Source: Rhizobium sp. Q54 (GTDB taxonomy: Bacteria; Pseudomonadota; Alphaproteobacteria; Rickettsiales; UBA1997). Taken from it: 12,657 bases of DNA. The stretch lies in assembly GCA_945865855.1 (NCBI GenBank), contig CAMBES010000029.1, forward strand, positions 1 to 12,657. Direction: 5' to 3'. Below are positions 1 through 7,183 of the stretch, one piece after another (the stretch's first letter is position 1; every line of letters begins with the position of its first letter). A program made the position numbers and the translations under genes. Below the pieces are notes generated by a model that searched no databases, was not told where the DNA came from, and worked only from the letters and a program-made list of their open reading frames with translations.

Positions 1-1133
1 CCCTCACGACGCATGTTTTCAATCAATACGCCAAGCTGTAATTCACCGCGTCCACCCACTTCAAAAGCATCTTTTGCTTCAGCTTCTTTTACTTTGATGG
101 CGACGTTAGTTTCGTTTTCGGCGAAAAGACGATCGCGGATCATGCGTGAAGTAACTTTTGAACCTTCCGTTCCAGCGAGAGGAGAATCATTTACGCCGAT
201 AGTGATCGCCATTGTTGGTGGATCAATCGGAGTAGATTTGATTGGCTCAGTGATCGAAGTGTCGCAAAGAGTATCAGAAACTGATGCTTTTTCTAAGCCA
301 GCGATTGAAACGATGTCGCCAGCTTCTGCTTCTTCAACAGCGATTTTATCAACGCCGCGGAAGACGTGAAGTTTAGTAAGGCGACCAGATTCAACAATTT
401 CACCTCTCAAGTTAATCGCTTTGAAGCTCATCAAGTTTTTCGCGCGACCAGAATAGATGCGACCAGTAAGCATGCGGCCGAAATAAGGTGAGCGGTCGAG
501 AAGTGTCGCGAGCATTTTGAATGGACCATCAACATCAAATTTTGGCGGCTCTACATGCTTCAAAATCAAATCGAAAAGTGGCGACAAATCTTTGCGCTCA
601 TCTTTATCCATGTCGGCAACGCACCAACCATCACGGCCTACGGCGTAAAGAACCGGGAAATCTAGCTGCGCTTCGTTGGCATTTAGAGAAACGAAAAGAT
701 CAAAAATTTCGTTTAGAACTTCATCAGGGCGAGCGTCAGAACGATCGATTTTATTAATGATTACAATCGGCTTAAGGCCAAGAGCCAAAGCTTTGGAGAG
801 CACGAATTTAGTTTGTGGCATTACACCTTCAGCTGAATCGACAAGAAGCAAAGTGCTGTCGGCCATTGAAAGTACGCGCTCAACTTCGCCGCCGAAATCG
901 GCGTGTCCTGGAGTGTCGATTACATTGATCTTATGATCTTTCCAAACAATCGAAGTACATTTTGCAAGAATGGTGATTCCGCGCTCTTTTTCGAGATCGT
1001 TCGAATCCATCACTCGAGTTTCAACATTTTGATTGGCACGGAAAGTTCCGCTTTGTTGAAGCATGGCGTCTATCAATGTAGTTTTGCCGTGATCGACGTG
1101 AGCGATGATGGCGATGTTGCGGAAGTCGGTCAT
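1..1133 (-). CDS. typA: TypA/BipA ribosome-associated GTPase (N-terminal part, cut by window edge)
   Basis: TypA (BipA) is a translational GTPase that binds the ribosome and supports 50S assembly and stress adaptation. The minus strand reads 377 codons from an ATG at 1133 with no stop before the edge. The P-loop AHVDHGKT is at residues 11-18, switch I RGIT at 51-54, DTPGHADF at 73-80 and NKID at 127-130. The run DFGGEVERVLSM after the G3 motif and the late GRGELQLGVLIENMRREG block are typical of TypA rather than EF-G or LepA. The family is usually about 600 residues, so roughly 230 C-terminal residues (the rest of the EF-G-like domains and the TypA-specific C-terminal domain) lie outside the window. 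There is no Shine-Dalgarno sequence before the start; the start is fixed by the match to family N-termini. The gene is divergent from the lipoprotein gene at 1247. Confidence 0.96.
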   Translation of the reverse strand, partial: MTDFRNIAIIAHVDHGKTTLIDAMLQQSGTFRANQNVETRVMDSNDLEKERGITILAKCTSIVWKDHKINVIDTPGHADFGGEVERVLSMADSTLLLVDSAEGVMPQTKFVLSKALALGLKPIVIINKIDRSDARPDEVLNEIFDLFVSLNANEAQLDFPVLYAVGRDGWCVADMDKDERKDLSPLFDLILKHVEPPKFDVDGPFKMLATLLDRSPYFGRMLTGRIYSGRAKNLMSFKAINLRGEIVESGRLTKLHVFRGVDKIAVEEAEAGDIVSIAGLEKASVSDTLCDTSITEPIKSTPIDPPTMAITIGVNDSPLAGTEGSKVTSRMIRDRLFAENETNVAIKVKEAEAKDAFEVGGRGELQLGVLIENMRRE

Positions 1134-1142
1134 GATTTTTAA

Positions 1143-1168
1143 ATAAGGGTAAGAGATAAGGGTAAGAT
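1143..1168. repeat. 13-base tandem duplication in typA leader
   Basis: The unit ataagggtaaga(g/t) occurs twice head to tail, with 12 of 13 positions identical. It lies between the typA start and its likely promoter, so it would be transcribed as part of the typA 5' leader. Two other 13-base tandem pairs of different sequence occur in this window (5950-5975 and 11301-11326). Confidence 0.75.
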
Positions 1169-1185
1169 GCTGAGCCTGTCGAAGC
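1169..1185. repeat. Fragment of a short intergenic repeat (gctgagcctgtcgaagc)
   Basis: The stretch gctgagcctgtcgaagc resembles a short semi-palindromic sequence seen between genes in many bacterial genomes. Only one copy is present here, so the call rests on recall of the motif and on its intergenic position beside the 13-base tandem repeat. It lies within the predicted typA leader. Confidence 0.35.
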
Positions 1186-1214
1186 ATGGCTGGCAAACTT
1201 AAAAAGGGCGGCGC

Positions 1215-1242
1215 AACATATTGGTCGAAAACTAGCTGTCAA
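1215..1242 (-). promoter_or_regulatory. Candidate sigma-70 promoter for typA
   Basis: On the minus strand a perfect -35 box TTGACA (1237-1242) is followed after 16 bases by TATGTT (1215-1220), which matches four of six -10 consensus positions. Transcription would start near 1207 and give a typA leader of about 75 bases. The -35 box ends four bases before the ATG of the divergent lipoprotein gene, so the two genes share this narrow region. Confidence 0.5.
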
Positions 1243-1246
1243 ATTC

Positions 1247-2332
1247 ATGTACAAAAAACTCCTAACCACATTCCTTCTTGCGATCTTTTTTAGTGGCTGC
1301 GCCACCGTTAAAGATCCGTATATACTCTCCAATATTTTCGAAATTCGCTTGCTTGAAAAACAGGACCACAAGCTTTGTACGGCGCTTAAACTCAATTTCG
1401 ATCGCAAAGATAATTTTCTAAATCGTGCTTACTGGCGCTGTCGACTTTCTTTCGCTAAATATCGTTTAAGCGTGGGTAAAAATGCGATGCCAGATCAGGC
1501 TAAGCGAGATCTCGAGATCAGAGATCTGCTCACTAAAATCTCACTGAGAATTTCTGAAACTCCTGAATCGGTAGTGATTCGCGAGAATCAAAAAATGGAT
1601 AATCGCGATCACAAAAAATGTTTGGTGATGGGCTTTGAATTAGAGACCGAAGATCTAGCAAAAATCGAAGATTATTTTGTTTGTCGCAAAATATTAATTG
1701 ATGAAAAGCAGGTAGTTCCGCCCTACGGAAACCTGGATTATCTGAAACATCAGAATCGCTCTTACAACATTGGCTTCGTGGTTGATCAGCGCGTAAATGA
1801 AGCAATTGCGCTCTATAATGTGACCAAAGAAAAATACCCAACTTGCGTTTCTTACAACATTTACAGCATTAATTTTAAAAGATGCGTAGCCTCGCAGGAC
1901 AAGGCGCGCCAATGTAATTCTGAAGTTGAAGGTAAGAAATTTCGTCGCGAAGGAGAGGAAAAAGTTATGTGTCAGAAACTCTCTTACACAAGGTTTGATG
2001 ATTCTCTTTTGAAAATAGATGAACAAAAAAAACGCGATCTCGACAAAAAAAATAATGATGCCGACTACCACAACAATCAGAGTTTTAGCGCCTTGGGAAT
2101 CGATGGAACAAAGTTTTTTGCACAGGATGATGAAGAAAATTCTATAAAAAAAGATCCAAAAAAAATTAATTCAAAAGCTGGTCTTTATGAAAAATTTGAG
2201 CTTACGAAGTTGAGACAAAAATATATTCGTGCTTGTCAGCAAGAGGCGGGAAGTCGTGTCGAAAATTTTACCAATGAGCTAAAAAAATCCTGCAACGATA
2301 TGGCGAAGTTTGAGTTGGTAGGCGAAGAATAG
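1247..2332 (+). CDS. Putative outer-membrane or periplasmic lipoprotein with two cysteine modules, function unknown
   Basis: A 361-residue protein I do not recognise. The N-terminus is a lipoprotein signal: KK at 3-4, a hydrophobic stretch at 5-15, then FSGC with the lipidated Cys at 18. The mature protein is hydrophilic and rich in Lys, Asn and Asp. It contains two matching modules. The first has DHK at 40-42, Cys44, Tyr62 and Cys65-Arg66. The second has DHK at 121-123, Cys125, Tyr143 and Cys146-Arg147. Both cysteine pairs are separated by 21 positions, suggesting a disulfide-bonded fold repeated in tandem. More cysteines follow at 200, 213, 223, 242, 330 and 349. Residues 255-305 are highly charged and probably unstructured. 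The ATG at 1247 puts the signal peptide directly at the N-terminus; no ribosome-binding site is visible. The SDR gene follows 122 bases later on the same strand. The lipoprotein assignment is good; the role is unknown. Confidence 0.8.
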   Translation: MYKKLLTTFLLAIFFSGCATVKDPYILSNIFEIRLLEKQDHKLCTALKLNFDRKDNFLNRAYWRCRLSFAKYRLSVGKNAMPDQAKRDLEIRDLLTKISLRISETPESVVIRENQKMDNRDHKKCLVMGFELETEDLAKIEDYFVCRKILIDEKQVVPPYGNLDYLKHQNRSYNIGFVVDQRVNEAIALYNVTKEKYPTCVSYNIYSINFKRCVASQDKARQCNSEVEGKKFRREGEEKVMCQKLSYTRFDDSLLKIDEQKKRDLDKKNNDADYHNNQSFSALGIDGTKFFAQDDEENSIKKDPKKINSKAGLYEKFELTKLRQKYIRACQQEAGSRVENFTNELKKSCNDMAKFELVGEE

Positions 2333-2341
2333 TTTTTTCGC
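2322..2341 (+). other. Stem-loop spanning the lipoprotein stop codon
   Basis: The arms gcgaagaa (2322-2329) and tttttcgc (2334-2341) pair over eight positions with one G-U and a four-base loop that holds the TAG stop. No T-run follows the descending arm, so it is not a standard intrinsic terminator, though the five T residues in that arm might contribute to pausing. The rest of the 122-base gap to the SDR gene shows nothing else I can support. Confidence 0.35.
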
Positions 2342-2454
2342 TGACACAATCTTTATCTCTTACCGCCTCTTTCATTGACACACTTTCTGCTCCTTCCTGT
2401 GTAGTTAAAGATGGGGCTAAGAGAGTAAAAATAACGGAATAAATTTTACCCAAA

Positions 2455-3246
2455 ATGCAAAATCCAAAAAATATTTTAATCACTGGCGCTAGTAGTGGAA
2501 TAGGGCGCGCCCTTGCAGTTGGTTACTCTGCGCCTGGAAAAAATTTATTCCTCTGTGGTAGAAATTTAGAAACATTGCAGCAGACAAAAACTTTTTGTGA
2601 AAATCTCGGAGCAAAAGTTTTTCTAGAAATTTTAGACGTTACCAACGAATTCGCGGTGAAAAACTGGGTCGAGAAAATTGATATTCTTGATTTAGTAATC
2701 GCTAACGCCGGCATTTCTGCAGGCACAGCTGGTGGCTCAGAATCTTTCGCGCAAGTTAAGAAAATTTTTTCGACAAATCTCGACGGCGTTTTAAATGTGA
2801 TTCATCCCGCGATCGAGAAGATGAAATTAAGAAAAAATAAATTCCCAAGAGGGCAAATCGCTCTAATTTCTTCTCTTGCCGGCATGCGTGGCTTGCCGAG
2901 TTCTCCAGCTTATTCTGGAAGCAAGGCGGCGGTAAAAGTTTATGGTGAAGGTCTGCGTGGAAATCTTGCGCCATTTGGCATTGCGGTGAACGTGATTTGT
3001 CCTGGCTACATCAAAACACCAATGACCGATGTGAATGATTTTCCGATGCCATTTTTAATGTCTGTCGATAAATGTGCTGCGACTATAAAGCGCGATTTGG
3101 CAAAAAATAAATCACGCATCGCTTTTCCTTTTCCACTTTATTTTGTGGTGTGGTTGGCGACCCTTCTTTCAACAAAAATCACTGATCCAATTTTTGCGAA
3201 ACTGCCGGGGAAGAAAGCTCTAAAAGAAGACTTGAAAGAGCTCTAA
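2455..3246 (+). CDS. Short-chain dehydrogenase/reductase (SDR) family NAD(P)-dependent oxidoreductase
   Basis: A classical SDR of 263 residues, the usual size, acting as an NAD(P)(H)-dependent alcohol or carbonyl oxidoreductase on an unknown substrate. The Rossmann glycine motif TGASSGIG is at 10-17, the NAG motif at 84-86, the structural Asn at 108, and the catalytic Ser140, Tyr153 and Lys157 are all present with the normal spacing (Tyr-x3-Lys). PG at 183-184 follows the sixth strand. Arg36 in CGRN after strand 2 fits a preference for NADP(H), as does the SSG glycine loop. The C-terminal stretch 224-240 (FPFPLYFVVWLATLLST) is hydrophobic and could contact the membrane, a trait of some SDRs that act on lipid or isoprenoid substrates. 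No ribosome-binding site is evident. It lies downstream of the lipoprotein gene and converges on virB4. Family assignment is firm; the substrate cannot be read from the sequence. Confidence 0.93.
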   Translation: MQNPKNILITGASSGIGRALAVGYSAPGKNLFLCGRNLETLQQTKTFCENLGAKVFLEILDVTNEFAVKNWVEKIDILDLVIANAGISAGTAGGSESFAQVKKIFSTNLDGVLNVIHPAIEKMKLRKNKFPRGQIALISSLAGMRGLPSSPAYSGSKAAVKVYGEGLRGNLAPFGIAVNVICPGYIKTPMTDVNDFPMPFLMSVDKCAATIKRDLAKNKSRIAFPFPLYFVVWLATLLSTKITDPIFAKLPGKKALKEDLKEL

Positions 3247-3335
3247 GTTCTGTAGTCATGAATTAAAGTCTTGCAGAGACCAAATATTTTAAGGATTTCA
3301 TCATTATCAAAAAAAGGGGCTTGGAAATAGAAGAT

Positions 3336-5810
3336 TTAGGCCATCAAAGCTTTTCTTCTGGCTAAAGCTGCGAGTCGCAATCTTTCCTTCTCTTCGATGA
3401 TACGTTCTTTTTCGATTTCTTTTAGTACTTCAAAAAATTCCGGCAGCCATTCTTTTGGATCTGCTGATTTGTTTTCGATGATCTCGTTCATTGTTGCCAC
3501 ACTGACCTCATCAGCGCTTAATATTTTTATTAATTCAATATTTTTAGATAGATCGAAATTGGCAATCACCGCGTCTCCGCCGTGCTTAATCAAGAAGTGC
3601 TGCTCCTCGCTTGCCATCATTTTAATTATCTCCATTTCTTCTTCATTGGCGCCGAAAATATTTTTATAGCAGTCATGTGGATTGCCATCGGGCATAAAAA
3701 TTGTAGTGCTGATGCGATTTCCTAGATCTTTGGTAATATTGCTGTTAGTAACCCTTTCGAAATTTGTTGTTGTTAAAATGATGGTACAATTTTTTTGGCG
3801 CATGCGGTCAAGAAAAGAGGTAAAATTTTGTCCGAGAATTGCGTTGTCGAAAACGTCCCATGCTTCGTTAATTACGAGAATCGCTGGTGCGCCAGTTAAA
3901 ATTGTTTCGAGGCGATTAAGTAAGTAAATCATGATTGGAATCAATACAGGCAAGTGCTCAGAAACAAATCCTAAATTAAAAGCAACCGCAGGATTTGACC
4001 AAGCACTCTCGTTTGTTGCGTTGAAAATATGACCCAATTTTCCGTTGCTGCTCCAAATTTTTAATCTTTCGTAAATCGCACGCGTTTCGGATGAGTTAAA
4101 CATTTCGATCGCCGAGGCAAAGCTTTTAGTATTGGCGGCGACAATCCGATCAATGATTTGCGATATGAATTGAATCTCGTTTTCTGGTGCTGGATCTTTG
4201 CTAAAAGCAACCAAACTGGTGAAAAAACTGGTGAGAAATTTTTTATTTTCATTACCAGAAGTGAGAAGAGGATTCATGTTAAGAGTCTCTCCGCCTTCGC
4301 GTGAAGAAAGGTCGAAATAACTGCCATGCAAAGCCTTGATAAAGCATTTTGATGAGTTGTCTAAGTCGAAACAAATAATTTTACTGTCGAACCTTTTTGA
4401 TTGAGTGAGGAGAAAATTAATCAACGTAGTTTTGCCAGAGCCTTTAGGACCAAGAACCACAGTGTGTCCAAGATCTCCATTGTGAAAATTAAAGAAATAA
4501 GGCGTGTTTAAAACGGTGCGGAAAGTTGTGACCGCTGGACCCCATTTATTGCCGGCTATTGATCCAGAAGGGAAGTTGTGCAAAGCAGCAAAGCCGCCGA
4601 TGCGATCGGTGTTGATGATTTTTTGACGACGTAAATATCGAAAGTTTGCGGGCAGCTGCGACCAGAAACAATGCTCAGAAAAAATATCTTCACGCACTAA
4701 AACAAAGCCGAGTGCGGCGAATTGTTCGAAGAGTAACCTAATATCTTTGTCGAGCCCTTCCTTGGTACGACTAATGACCATAAGGGTGATTTGCTGCTTG
4801 CCGTAATCGGTCAAATTTCCATTGTTACTTTCGGCGAAATTTGCAGCGCCGCTCAACTGTCTAAACTCTTCATCGCCACTGACTTTCAGGAGATAATTTT
4901 GATATTCGCGCTGCTCAAGATTTTTTTTGCTGAAGGTAAAGTCGAATGATTGAGTGACAATAAATTCGAAGGGCAGTTGAAGAATGTGATCGAGCAATTC
5001 AGTTGAAACTTCGAAATATTCTTTCAGCGAAAACATCGCTGCAAAATTTTTATTATTGTGACCCACAACCTCTAATTCGCGATCACCGAAGGCGATTTTG
5101 TGGCTGGCTAGATCGGTTGAGATATCAATAGCCGAGACGGGGTAACGCTCTTCATAGAGATTTACAATTTTGCCAAAGAAGCGCATTGGTTCAGAATAAA
5201 GCACGCCATCCCACTCGTTAAATCCAAGTAATTTTCCTCCGTATTCTTCGGTCTCTTTCAGAATTGCATGAGTGACACTCGATAATTTTCTGTGCGCTTC
5301 TTTAAGAAAGTTTCGATGCAGTGATTTGGTCGCGAGGTAAGAAAATGAGCGCAAGAATTGACGCCAATTCACAATCGAAGTATCGAGCCCCTCAGTAATT
5401 ACAGTGATGTAGAGCTCGTTAACAAATTGCTCATCCCACTTATTTTCTTTGACCCAAGTATCGTTAATTTTTTTCGAAAAGAAATCTTTGAACTCGCCTT
5501 TCGGTGTAATATTTTTTTGGCGACGAATCGTGTTAAACCAAAGTGCAAATTTGTTTTCTTTGATGTTTTTGGTGATTGCATCGCGCACGTTTTCGCGCAA
5601 AGAGATTAGCTCGGAAATAGCTGAACTGCTGCTGAACCCCGAGATGCGGATAGTTTGCATCAACTCACCATTCTTGGTTAGAATGGTATTCTCATCATAG
5701 TGACAAACGTAGGGAATAAAATCTTCATCCGGAGCTTTTGCTACTAACTTACTCGGATCTTTCGCTGCTTTTTTGATCAGTTTTTCGATGAGGAAGTTGA
5801 GAGGATTCAT
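3336..5810 (-). CDS. virB4: VirB4-family type IV secretion ATPase (complete copy)
   Basis: VirB4 is the large cytoplasmic ATPase at the inner-membrane base of type IV secretion systems. This copy is 824 residues, normal for the family. The N-terminal CagE/TrbE/VirB domain begins with FIPYVCHYDENTILT (31-45) and includes the WFNTIRR segment (91-97) and IAFGDRELEVVG (239-250). The C-terminal ATPase domain has Walker A GPKGSGKTT (454-462). The Walker B region is ILVINEAW (644-651), with Asn648 where the family normally has Asp; Glu649 is kept. The following motif, usually like FATQS, reads ILTTTN (678-683). The tail from about 795 is a highly charged helix rich in Glu, Lys and Arg. The gene lies downstream of sucB on the same strand, 157 bases away, without virB3 or virB6 next to it. 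A second, different VirB4 begins at 11941. Sequence style suggests it matches the first (rvhB4-I) type of Rickettsia; that subtype call is tentative. Confidence 0.95.
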   Translation of the reverse strand: MNPLNFLIEKLIKKAAKDPSKLVAKAPDEDFIPYVCHYDENTILTKNGELMQTIRISGFSSSSAISELISLRENVRDAITKNIKENKFALWFNTIRRQKNITPKGEFKDFFSKKINDTWVKENKWDEQFVNELYITVITEGLDTSIVNWRQFLRSFSYLATKSLHRNFLKEAHRKLSSVTHAILKETEEYGGKLLGFNEWDGVLYSEPMRFFGKIVNLYEERYPVSAIDISTDLASHKIAFGDRELEVVGHNNKNFAAMFSLKEYFEVSTELLDHILQLPFEFIVTQSFDFTFSKKNLEQREYQNYLLKVSGDEEFRQLSGAANFAESNNGNLTDYGKQQITLMVISRTKEGLDKDIRLLFEQFAALGFVLVREDIFSEHCFWSQLPANFRYLRRQKIINTDRIGGFAALHNFPSGSIAGNKWGPAVTTFRTVLNTPYFFNFHNGDLGHTVVLGPKGSGKTTLINFLLTQSKRFDSKIICFDLDNSSKCFIKALHGSYFDLSSREGGETLNMNPLLTSGNENKKFLTSFFTSLVAFSKDPAPENEIQFISQIIDRIVAANTKSFASAIEMFNSSETRAIYERLKIWSSNGKLGHIFNATNESAWSNPAVAFNLGFVSEHLPVLIPIMIYLLNRLETILTGAPAILVINEAWDVFDNAILGQNFTSFLDRMRQKNCTIILTTTNFERVTNSNITKDLGNRISTTIFMPDGNPHDCYKNIFGANEEEMEIIKMMASEEQHFLIKHGGDAVIANFDLSKNIELIKILSADEVSVATMNEIIENKSADPKEWLPEFFEVLKEIEKERIIEEKERLRLAALARRKALMA

Positions 5811-5905
5811 TACGTTCGTTTGGATTGTAAAAGGTTTTTTAATACCCCCGCCCCCGCAAAGGAAGGGGTTGAGGAGGTCTCACCACTTACTCATGAGCGT
5901 GCAAT

Positions 5906-5932
5906 CCTGGATCCCCGCCTTCGCGGGGATGA
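5906..5932. repeat. GC-rich hairpin repeat between sucB and virB4
   Basis: The arms atccccgc (5911-5918) and gcggggat (5923-5930) form a perfect eight-base stem with a cttc loop, flanked by cctgg and gacgg. This matches a dispersed palindromic repeat common in proteobacterial intergenic regions, whose chance translations give peptides such as WIPAFAGMT and LDPRLRGDD. Decayed relatives occur at 11746-11773 and 11807-11833. In the sucA-sucB-virB4 direction it would be transcribed and could attenuate transcription or protect the sucAB mRNA end, but no T-run follows it. Confidence 0.8.
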
Positions 5933-5949
5933 CGGATGGAAGTCGAAGG

Positions 5950-5975
5950 AGGTTTTAAACCCAGGTTTTAAACCC
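5950..5975. repeat. 13-base tandem repeat overlapping the sucB stop codon
   Basis: The unit aggttttaaaccc occurs twice head to tail without a mismatch. The second unit contains the sucB stop codon (TAA on the minus strand, 5968-5970) and the last codon. A tandem pair of related 13-base units (attttaaaaccag) is found at 11301-11326, near the end of another gene. Confidence 0.85.
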
Positions 5976-7143
5976 CAAGCAAATTCTTGGTTTCTAGCTT
6001 CACGGGATTTTCAAGTAGTTCTTTTACGCGCACTAAAAAGGTTACAGCTTCTTTTCCGTCAATAACGCGGTGGTCGTAAGAGAGTGCTAAATACATCATT
6101 GGGCGGATTTCGATTTTACCGCTCACAACCATCGGGCGCTCTTGAATTTTGTGCATTCCGAGGATCGCAGATTGTGGAGGGTTGATGATTGGAGTAGACA
6201 TTAATGAGCCGTAAACCCCACCATTTGAAATAGTGAAAGTTGCGCCTGTTAAGTCAGGAATTGTTAATTTTCCGTCGCGGGCTTTTTTGCCAAGTTCGCC
6301 AATCCCAGATTCAATTCCAGCAAGGCCGAGTTTGTCAGCGTCACGAAGCACGGGAACGATTAAGCCCTGCGGCGAGCCGACTGCAACGCCGATGTCGTAG
6401 AAGTTTTTATAGATAATATCTGTGCCGTCGATTTCAGCATTGACTGCGGGAATTTCTTTCAAAGCCGCAACGCAAGCACGAACAAAGAAAGACATAAAGC
6501 CGAGTTTTACGCCATGTTTTTTCTCGAAGGTATCTTTGTATTCGTTGCGTAGAGCCATGATAGTGCTCATGTCGACTTCGTTGAAAGTCGTTAGGATCGC
6601 TGCGGTATTTTGTGATTCTTTTAAGCGCTCAGCAATTTTTAGGCGCAATCTTGACATCTTCACGCGCTCGATTGGTTTTTCACCGAAGTTAGTCGGAGCC
6701 TTTGGCGCTAAAGGTGCAGCAGGTTTTGAAATTGCTTCAAGAACATCGCCTTTAGTAACGCGACCATCTTTTCCTGAGCCAGTAATTGTTGAGGTGTCGA
6801 CATTATTTTCTGCCGCTAATTTTTTTGGAGCGGGAGAAAGTGAGTGCGAATCTTGCTGTTTAATTTCAACTGCCGGAGCTTCTGGTTTAGATGTTGCTGC
6901 TGCAGCACCTTCTTGCATCAAGGCAATCAAATCGCCGACTTTTACGCTGTCGCCTTCTACAACATTCAAGCTAGAAATCACGCCAGCTGAAGGGGCATTT
7001 ACTTCAAGAGTAACCTTGTCCGTTTCGAGTTCGACGATCAATTCGTCGGCCTTAACTGTATCGCCAACTTTTTTGTGAAGCTTTGCGATTGATGCTTCAG
7101 ATACTGATTCGCCAAGGGCGGGAACTTTAATTTCGAGAGTCAT
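5968..7143 (-). CDS. sucB: Dihydrolipoyllysine succinyltransferase, E2 of 2-oxoglutarate dehydrogenase
   Basis: E2o forms the core of the 2-oxoglutarate dehydrogenase complex and transfers the succinyl group from its lipoyl arm to CoA in the TCA cycle. The protein has 391 residues, the usual length. One lipoyl domain occupies about 1-78 with the lipoylated Lys43 in ETDKVTLEV. An Ala/Pro-rich linker follows, then the peripheral-subunit-binding domain at about 104-140 (PKKLAAENNVD to KGDVLEAI), a second linker, and the catalytic acyltransferase domain from about 155. The active-site block SYDHRVIDGKEAV at 355-367 supplies His358 and Asp362. The single lipoyl domain, the N-terminus MTLEIKVPALGESV and the position after sucA favour the succinyl rather than the acetyl E2. 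The start lies 40 bases after sucA, indicating one operon; no Shine-Dalgarno sequence is seen. The stop codon sits inside a 13-base tandem repeat. Confidence 0.97.
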   Translation of the reverse strand: MTLEIKVPALGESVSEASIAKLHKKVGDTVKADELIVELETDKVTLEVNAPSAGVISSLNVVEGDSVKVGDLIALMQEGAAAATSKPEAPAVEIKQQDSHSLSPAPKKLAAENNVDTSTITGSGKDGRVTKGDVLEAISKPAAPLAPKAPTNFGEKPIERVKMSRLRLKIAERLKESQNTAAILTTFNEVDMSTIMALRNEYKDTFEKKHGVKLGFMSFFVRACVAALKEIPAVNAEIDGTDIIYKNFYDIGVAVGSPQGLIVPVLRDADKLGLAGIESGIGELGKKARDGKLTIPDLTGATFTISNGGVYGSLMSTPIINPPQSAILGMHKIQERPMVVSGKIEIRPMMYLALSYDHRVIDGKEAVTFLVRVKELLENPVKLETKNLLGV

Positions 7144-7183
7144 ATTTTTGAAAAGTTAACAGGTTGAATTCGGTAAAAGTATT

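Noticed and set aside
2375..2405. TTGACA (2375-2380) as a promoter for the SDR gene
   Set aside because: The -35 box is perfect, but the only -10-like match (TGTAGT) needs a 19-base spacer and has four of six positions; too weak to annotate.
2349..2424. Complementary 7-mers (atcttta/taaagat and tctctta/taagaga) in the gap before the SDR gene
   Set aside because: The two pairings cross rather than nest and are short; no known RNA fold is recognised.
5773..6065. Plus-strand reading frames giving peptides with WIPAFAGMT and LDPRLRGDD
   Set aside because: These are chance translations of the hairpin repeat and run antisense into sucB; such peptides are a known artefact of this repeat.
6422..7078. 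218-residue plus-strand open frame opposite sucB
   Set aside because: It is the antisense of a strongly conserved gene, with Ser/Ala-rich low-complexity translation and no motif.
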